From NCBI GenBank assembly GCA_003485905.1, contig DNHK01000319.1, positions 1-10,514 on the forward strand: a stretch of 10,514 bases of DNA. The letters are read 5' to 3'. How positions within the stretch are numbered: the stretch's first letter is position 1; every line of letters begins with the position of its first letter. The DNA comes from Gammaproteobacteria bacterium. GTDB lineage: Bacteria; Pseudomonadota; Gammaproteobacteria; Arenicellales; Arenicellaceae. The position numbers were made by a program, and so were the translations under genes. Below the pieces are notes generated by a model. It made no database searches. It saw nothing but the letters and a program-made list of their open reading frames with translations, and had not been told where the DNA came from. Positions 7,305-10,514 of this stretch are shown here, in pieces.

Positions 7305-8288
7305 ATGACAACTGAAATTCGAAATTTACTGAGAACCCTCCATCCACTTTCCAGCCCAAGCGGTTTAGTTCGCATGGGCTCCAAGGATGATGGTGGTTAT
7401 CTCGTCCCCAATGACCTTATCGGTATTGAAGCATGCTTCTCTCCAGGAGTTGGCTATAACTCTGGTTTTGAGAAGGATTGTGCAGGTCTTAATATGCAAG
7501 TTTTTCTTGCTGACAAATCGGTAGACGGACCAGCCGAAATTCATGAGCTATTTAGTTTTACAAAAAAATTTCTCGGCCCGAACTCCAACGAAGATTTCAT
7601 CACACTTGATGACTGGGTAACCAGTTCAGTTCAAAGTAGCACCTCTGACCTACTCCTTCAAATAGACATTGAGGGTGGTGAGTATGAGGTGTTTTCAACG
7701 GCCTCTAAAGCCGTAATGCAGCGATTCCGAATTATTGTTGCAGAGTTTCACAGCCTCGACCAAATATGGAATGATGAGTTTTATAATCTTGCGGATTCAG
7801 CATTTAGCAAAATTCTACAAACTCATTCCTGTGTGCATATTCATCCCAATAATTTTTGCTCGGTGACTCAACAGAATGATCTTGATATCCCATCGGTAAT
7901 GGAATTCACATTTTTGAGGAATGACCGGATCAATAATTTTGATTTCCAAGTAAATTATCCACATCGACTAGATCGTGATAATGCATCTGATAACCCTACC
8001 CTTAAATTACCCAAGTGCTGGTACCGTAGTGACATATTAAAACCTGTTCGCAAGCAAAATTATTTAATGCAACAAGACGGCGTAAATTTCGTTGTACAAA
8101 ATACACAAACAAAAGAAAAAATATCCCTGAACGATAGCGCTGCATTAATTTGGCATTTAGCTGACGGTACAAGAACCGAAATCGAGATCATGGAATACCT
8201 TAAATCTGAGGTTGAAGTTGGAGCCGCAACGATTCGACGTGACGTAACAAACTGTATTAACGAATTAACCCGACTACGTGTTCTATAA
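7305..8288 (+). CDS. FkbM-type methyltransferase fused to a C-terminal PqqD/RRE-like domain
   Basis: A 327-residue cytoplasmic protein with two parts. Residues about 20-210 follow the FkbM-type, SAM-dependent methyltransferase pattern: RMGSKDDGGYLVPND (23-37), CFSPGVGYNSGFEKD (44-58, SAM-binding region), FLADKS (67-72), LLLQIDIEGGEYEVF (116-130) with the acidic pair Asp121/Glu123, VAEFHSLDQ (145-153), HIHPNN (178-183) and SVMEFTFLR (197-205). Residues about 246-327 match the PqqD fold: KPVRKQNYLMQQDGV, a beta wing, ISLNDSAALIWHLADGTRT (273-291), EIMEYLK and a final helix ending LTRLRVL. PqqD domains bind leader peptides of RiPP precursors, so a peptide or protein substrate is a reasonable inference, but no precursor peptide or radical SAM gene is present here. 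FkbM enzymes more often methylate sugar or small-molecule hydroxyls. The gene looks AT-richer than its neighbours. The small Cys-rich gene 136 bp downstream on the same strand may be functionally linked. Confidence 0.85.
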   Translation: MTTEIRNLLRTLHPLSSPSGLVRMGSKDDGGYLVPNDLIGIEACFSPGVGYNSGFEKDCAGLNMQVFLADKSVDGPAEIHELFSFTKKFLGPNSNEDFITLDDWVTSSVQSSTSDLLLQIDIEGGEYEVFSTASKAVMQRFRIIVAEFHSLDQIWNDEFYNLADSAFSKILQTHSCVHIHPNNFCSVTQQNDLDIPSVMEFTFLRNDRINNFDFQVNYPHRLDRDNASDNPTLKLPKCWYRSDILKPVRKQNYLMQQDGVNFVVQNTQTKEKISLNDSAALIWHLADGTRTEIEIMEYLKSEVEVGAATIRRDVTNCINELTRLRVL

Positions 8289-8347
8289 TAATAGCCGAGC
8301 AGTTTTAAATTGCGTTTTATAAAACCAGATTTCTCAACTCCAATAGT

Positions 8348-8377
8348 TTGACTAGCGCTTTACCCAAATCACAAAAT
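8348..8377 (+). promoter_or_regulatory. Possible promoter for the YkgJ-like gene
   Basis: TTGACT (8348-8353) is followed after 18 nt by CAAAAT (8372-8377), giving five and four matches to the sigma-70 consensus. It sits about 50 nt before the TTG start at 8425. The gap after the methyltransferase gene has no terminator, so read-through from upstream is also possible. Confidence 0.25.
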
Positions 8378-8424
8378 CAATAGAAATAGCACGGCTGCGC
8401 TCAATAGAATTTTAAGGTATAGGT

Positions 8425-8697
8425 TTGTCTAAGTCTGAAACATCATGTTCCAACTGTCTGGCATGTTGCTGCCGACTCGAAGTCCTGCTTGTTTCTGATA
8501 CCGGTGTACCTGAAAAACATATCACTTTAGATGAATCTGGTAGCGCGACTATGGCCCGTTTAGATGATGGCTGGTGTTCAGCGCTAGATAGAAACACAAT
8601 GAAATGTACTATCTATAACAACCGTCCTTGGGTATGTCGGGAGTTTGAAATGGGTTCGCATGAATGTATTGTGGAGCGTTCCGCGAATAATGTATAA
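8425..8697 (+). CDS. YkgJ-family cysteine-cluster protein (UPF0153/CxxCxxCC)
   Basis: A 90-residue protein with the cluster Cys8-x2-Cys11-x2-Cys14-Cys15-Cys16 near the start and Cys51, Cys61, Cys71 and Cys81 behind it, in the context WCSALDRNTMKCTIYNNRPW and CREFEMG. This is the typical order for the YkgJ/UPF0153 family (CxxCxxCC, then C..Y..RP..CR.F..G...C), small cytoplasmic proteins thought to bind a metal ion or Fe-S cluster; their function is not established. The start must be TTG at 8425: an in-frame TAA lies at 8413, the next ATG would remove the N-terminal cysteine cluster, and AAGG (8414-8417) stands 7 nt upstream. The gene follows the methyltransferase-PqqD gene on the same strand and ends before a strong terminator. 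Confidence 0.85.
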   Translation: MSKSETSCSNCLACCCRLEVLLVSDTGVPEKHITLDESGSATMARLDDGWCSALDRNTMKCTIYNNRPWVCREFEMGSHECIVERSANNV

Positions 8698-8754
8698 GAA
8701 CTATTTGCTCCAGAGCAACAACAGACGTTCAAACAATAGAAAGTAAGAAGCAAT

Positions 8755-8783
8755 AAAAAAACCTCGCTAAGCGAGGTTTTTTT
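8755..8783. terminator. Bidirectional intrinsic terminator
   Basis: Seven A (8755-8761), CCTCGC (8762-8767), loop TAA, GCGAGG (8771-8776), then seven T (8777-8783). The arrangement is symmetric, so it can stop plus-strand transcription coming from the YkgJ-like gene and minus-strand transcription of the tRNA, whose encoded CCA ends only 6 nt away. Confidence 0.93.
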
Positions 8784-8789
8784 ATTGAG

Positions 8790-8865
8790 TGGTGGGCCGT
8801 GCGCGGCTCGAACGCGCGACCACCTAATTAAAAGTCAGATGCTCTACCAACTGAGCTAACGGCCC
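8790..8865 (-). tRNA. tRNA-Lys (anticodon UUU), CCA encoded
   Basis: The minus strand folds into a complete 76-nt cloverleaf. It has acceptor GGGCCGT/ACGGCCC, a D arm GCTC..GAGC with AGTTGGTA loop, an anticodon stem TCTGA/TTAGG (with two G-T pairs) around loop CTTTTAA with anticodon TTT, a T arm GCGCG/CGCGC with loop TTCGAGC, discriminator A and encoded CCA (8790-8792). It closely resembles E. coli tRNA-Lys. It is a single-gene unit with its own promoter upstream and a strong terminator downstream. Confidence 0.97.
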
Positions 8866-8882
8866 GAATTTCCCACTTAACT

Positions 8883-8903
8883 CTCGCCCCAAAATAAGGC
8901 GAG
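8883..8903 (-). other. Hairpin in the tRNA-Lys 5' leader
   Basis: CTCGCC and GGCGAG form a perfect 6-bp stem with a 9-nt loop, starting at the predicted transcription start of the tRNA. There is no T tract behind it on the minus strand, so it is not a good terminator in that direction. It may be a structured leader removed by RNase P, or a remnant terminator for the ABC gene upstream. Confidence 0.4.
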
Positions 8904-8908
8904 GCGCG

Positions 8909-8937
8909 ATTATCGTTATAGTTGTACGTAGTGTCAA
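8909..8937 (-). promoter_or_regulatory. Strong sigma-70 promoter for tRNA-Lys with GC-rich discriminator
   Basis: On the minus strand a perfect TTGACA (8937-8932) is followed after exactly 17 nt by GATAAT (8914-8909). A GC-rich discriminator (CGCGCC) follows directly, as in stable-RNA promoters under stringent control. The -35 starts only 8 nt after the stop codon of the ABC transporter gene. Transcription would start near 8902, about 37 nt before the mature tRNA. Confidence 0.8.
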
Positions 8938-8944
8938 ACGTGAT

Positions 8945-10462
8945 TTACGTTAATGCGAATAACAATTCCGCCACACTCACGCATACGGTCGCATATATAA
9001 TTACACGCGTAGTATCCCGCGCGACCTGTTCGCCTGATATCTTGGGAGCCAAACCCAAACCAGTAATCGTTATTGCGGTAAACGCCGAGTATAGTAGTGT
9101 TTTAAGCCAGAACTGACTCACGCCTATATCGCCATCGCTAACCGCCAATATCTGCCATGGTTCTACAACGTTAAACAAGTATCGGGCACTTAATAAACTA
9201 CCGCCCCAAACACCGAAAGCAAAAACAGCGATGGTCACCATACAAGCTGCAAAAACACTTAACGTGACGGGAAAGCGTAAATACCTGTCTGAATCGACAC
9301 CCAGGCTGTTGAGTGCGCGCACCTGACCACCGCGCTGTAATTCCCCTAACCACGCACTACAGATACTACCTGAGCGCGCTACAAACAACATAGAGGCCAC
9401 TGCTGGTGCAAGAAAGACCACATAGGCACCGCCCATCATTTCAAGCAAGCGCTCGGGTTTGAGAAGCATACCGATAATACCGGTTAGAGCATTGTCTGCT
9501 AACGTTCTGACGACCGCTATCGTTGTTGCCCCCAGCGTCGTACCAACCAATAGATAAAAAAGTAGACCGCTCAAACAGGTTTGCCAAAACACTCGAATTG
9601 AAATACTCGCGAAGTCTCGAATAGAGGGCGTTAGGGTAAATAAACTTATTAGACATTTAACACCGCCCTTCAACCATTGCCATAGGCCTGAGAGCCAAGC
9701 TGATGGCCACAAATACCGCAATTTTCCGAACGGTACACTGGCACCTTCATCTGGAATCGGCATATTGCTAAGTGCATGGGTTAGCACACGGTATCGCTGC
9801 TCGAAATCCGCTTCTGTCTCTGCAACCGTTTTCCAATTAAACAATTCAACGAGCTTACCTGCACGTAGCTCTAACACTCGAGTAGCAATGCGTGAAATAT
9901 AGTAGGGGTTATGGCTAACGGTAAGCGCAGCAGTTTTTTGTGTAACGCGGTCGACTACCGCAGATGCGACATCTTTAAGAGCCGCTAGATCCATCCCAGT
10001 ATCGGGCTCATCAAACAAGAATAGCTCAGGCTCCCTGATCAATGCTCTGGCAATCGCAACGCGACGTTTCTGACCACCGCTTAAAGAAGATACGGGCCGC
10101 CGCAACAGGCTTTCGGGTAATCCAATTTCAGCAATCACATCCTTAGCCGTTAACAAACTTTTGCGTTTTGAAAAACGCTGCACCAGATCGACATTTTGCT
10201 GCACATTCAGGTAGTCAAGTAACGCACCCTCTTGATAGACCATCGCGGTTTGCTGCTTATCAACGCTAATCTCACCGCTGGCCTGGTTCCCATCCAGAAT
10301 TAGTTGCAACAAAGTTGACTTTCCTGATCCACTGGCTCCGCATATGACAACGCTCTCGCCATAACCTACCGACAACTCGAGACCGTCAAATATCGGCTGT
10401 GCTCCCCTTCTTGCACTGGTAAAAAGGTTTTTAACCGTCAAACAATTTCGATCTTCAATCAT
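8945..10462 (-). CDS. Fused MlaF-like ATPase and MlaE-like permease (Mla-type lipid ABC transporter)
   Basis: A 505-residue inner-membrane protein joining two subunits that are usually separate. Residues 1-205 form an ABC ATPase with Walker A GASGSGKST (42-50), Q-loop Gln77 (MVYQEGALLD), signature LSGGQ (127-131), Walker B LFLFDEPD (147-154, Asp151/Glu152) and switch His184 (TVSHN), so all catalytic residues are intact. A linker (about 206-285) leads to an MlaE-type permease domain with TM segments near 295-315, 345-362, 400-420, 452-470 and 485-504. It also has the family motif region VARSGSICSAWLGEL (361-375), followed by QVRALNSLGVDSDRYL (380-395), like MlaE's 'QidALr.LGvdp.rYL'. By family this is the energised part of a lipid transport system between inner and outer membrane, working with an MCE protein not seen here. 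The ATG at 10462 overlaps the previous gene by 8 bp, so it is inside an operon. Confidence 0.9.
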   Translation of the reverse strand: MIEDRNCLTVKNLFTSARRGAQPIFDGLELSVGYGESVVICGASGSGKSTLLQLILDGNQASGEISVDKQQTAMVYQEGALLDYLNVQQNVDLVQRFSKRKSLLTAKDVIAEIGLPESLLRRPVSSLSGGQKRRVAIARALIREPELFLFDEPDTGMDLAALKDVASAVVDRVTQKTAALTVSHNPYYISRIATRVLELRAGKLVELFNWKTVAETEADFEQRYRVLTHALSNMPIPDEGASVPFGKLRYLWPSAWLSGLWQWLKGGVKCLISLFTLTPSIRDFASISIRVFWQTCLSGLLFYLLVGTTLGATTIAVVRTLADNALTGIIGMLLKPERLLEMMGGAYVVFLAPAVASMLFVARSGSICSAWLGELQRGGQVRALNSLGVDSDRYLRFPVTLSVFAACMVTIAVFAFGVWGGSLLSARYLFNVVEPWQILAVSDGDIGVSQFWLKTLLYSAFTAITITGLGLAPKISGEQVARDTTRVIIYATVCVSVAELLFALT

Positions 10463-10514
10463 TGGCTTGCCGGGTCTGTGCAGCCTGCATCAGCAAACCC
10501 CGCTGCGCGAATTT
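10455..10514 (-). CDS. C-terminal end of an upstream gene overlapping the ABC transporter start
   Basis: On the minus strand an open frame enters from the window edge and reads KFAQRGLLMQAAQTRQAND, then TGA at 10457-10455. It overlaps the ATG of the ABC fusion gene by 8 bp (ATGATTGA), the usual arrangement for co-translated genes. Only 19 residues are visible, so the product cannot be named; an Mla-system partner would fit the context. Confidence 0.45.
   Translation of the reverse strand, partial: KFAQRGLLMQAAQTRQAND

Noticed and set aside
8314..8325. 12-bp palindrome GTTTTATAAAAC after the methyltransferase gene
   Set aside because: A short AT-rich perfect palindrome can occur by chance here; it lacks a GC stem or T tract, so no terminator or operator call is justified.
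8790..8865. tRNA-Lys as attachment site of an integrated island holding 7305-8697
   Set aside because: The tRNA 3' end faces these genes, but I found no second copy of the tRNA 3' end in the window, no integrase, and a normal terminator sits right after the tRNA.
8922..9116. 64-residue plus-strand frame opposite the end of the ABC transporter gene
   Set aside because: It overlaps the tRNA promoter and the antisense of transmembrane segments; no family resemblance seen.

Overview
The window comes from a Gram-negative (diderm) bacterium, most likely a gammaproteobacterium. It carries a tripartite RND efflux system that spans two membranes, an Mla-type lipid ABC transporter and a tRNA-Lys that closely resembles the enterobacterial one. 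This taxonomic guess rests on gene content and sequence style only; no database was searched.

Layout. (1) Positions 1-551, plus strand: the 3' part of a hypothetical helical protein gene. Its frame stays open and looks coding past a TAA, up to a TGA at 735-737, which suggests a nonsense mutation or sequencing error. (2) Positions 705-7037, minus strand: a compact heavy-metal efflux operon, read right to left. It holds a small secreted Cys/His/Met-rich protein (6690-7037), a TolC/CusC-like outer-membrane factor (5332-6624), a CusB-like adaptor with an extra N-terminal YtkA/FixH-like domain (3842-5335) and a CusA/CzcA-family RND pump (705-3848). The last three genes overlap by a few bases and are surely co-translated. 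The methionine-rich features point to Cu(I)/Ag(I) rather than Zn/Co, but this is inferred. (3) Positions 7038-7304: a divergent regulatory region with an inverted repeat and candidate promoters on both strands. (4) Positions 7305-8697, plus strand: an AT-rich-looking pair of genes. The first is an FkbM-type methyltransferase fused to a C-terminal PqqD/RRE-like domain, and the second is a small YkgJ-type cysteine-cluster protein. (5) Positions 8755-8937: a bidirectional terminator, tRNA-Lys(UUU) on the minus strand, and its own strong promoter. (6) Positions 8945-10514, minus strand: a single polypeptide joining an MlaF-like ATPase to an MlaE-like permease, overlapped at its start by the last codons of a further upstream gene that runs off the window.

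How the genes work together. The efflux operon would collect metal in the periplasm, through the methionine cluster of the adaptor and possibly the small leader protein, and drive it across the outer membrane using the proton-motive force. The fused Mla-type transporter would move lipids between the membranes together with an MCE-type partner, which is not visible here. The most unusual gene is the methyltransferase-PqqD fusion: its PqqD-like domain suggests recognition of a peptide substrate, yet no precursor peptide or radical SAM enzyme lies in the window.
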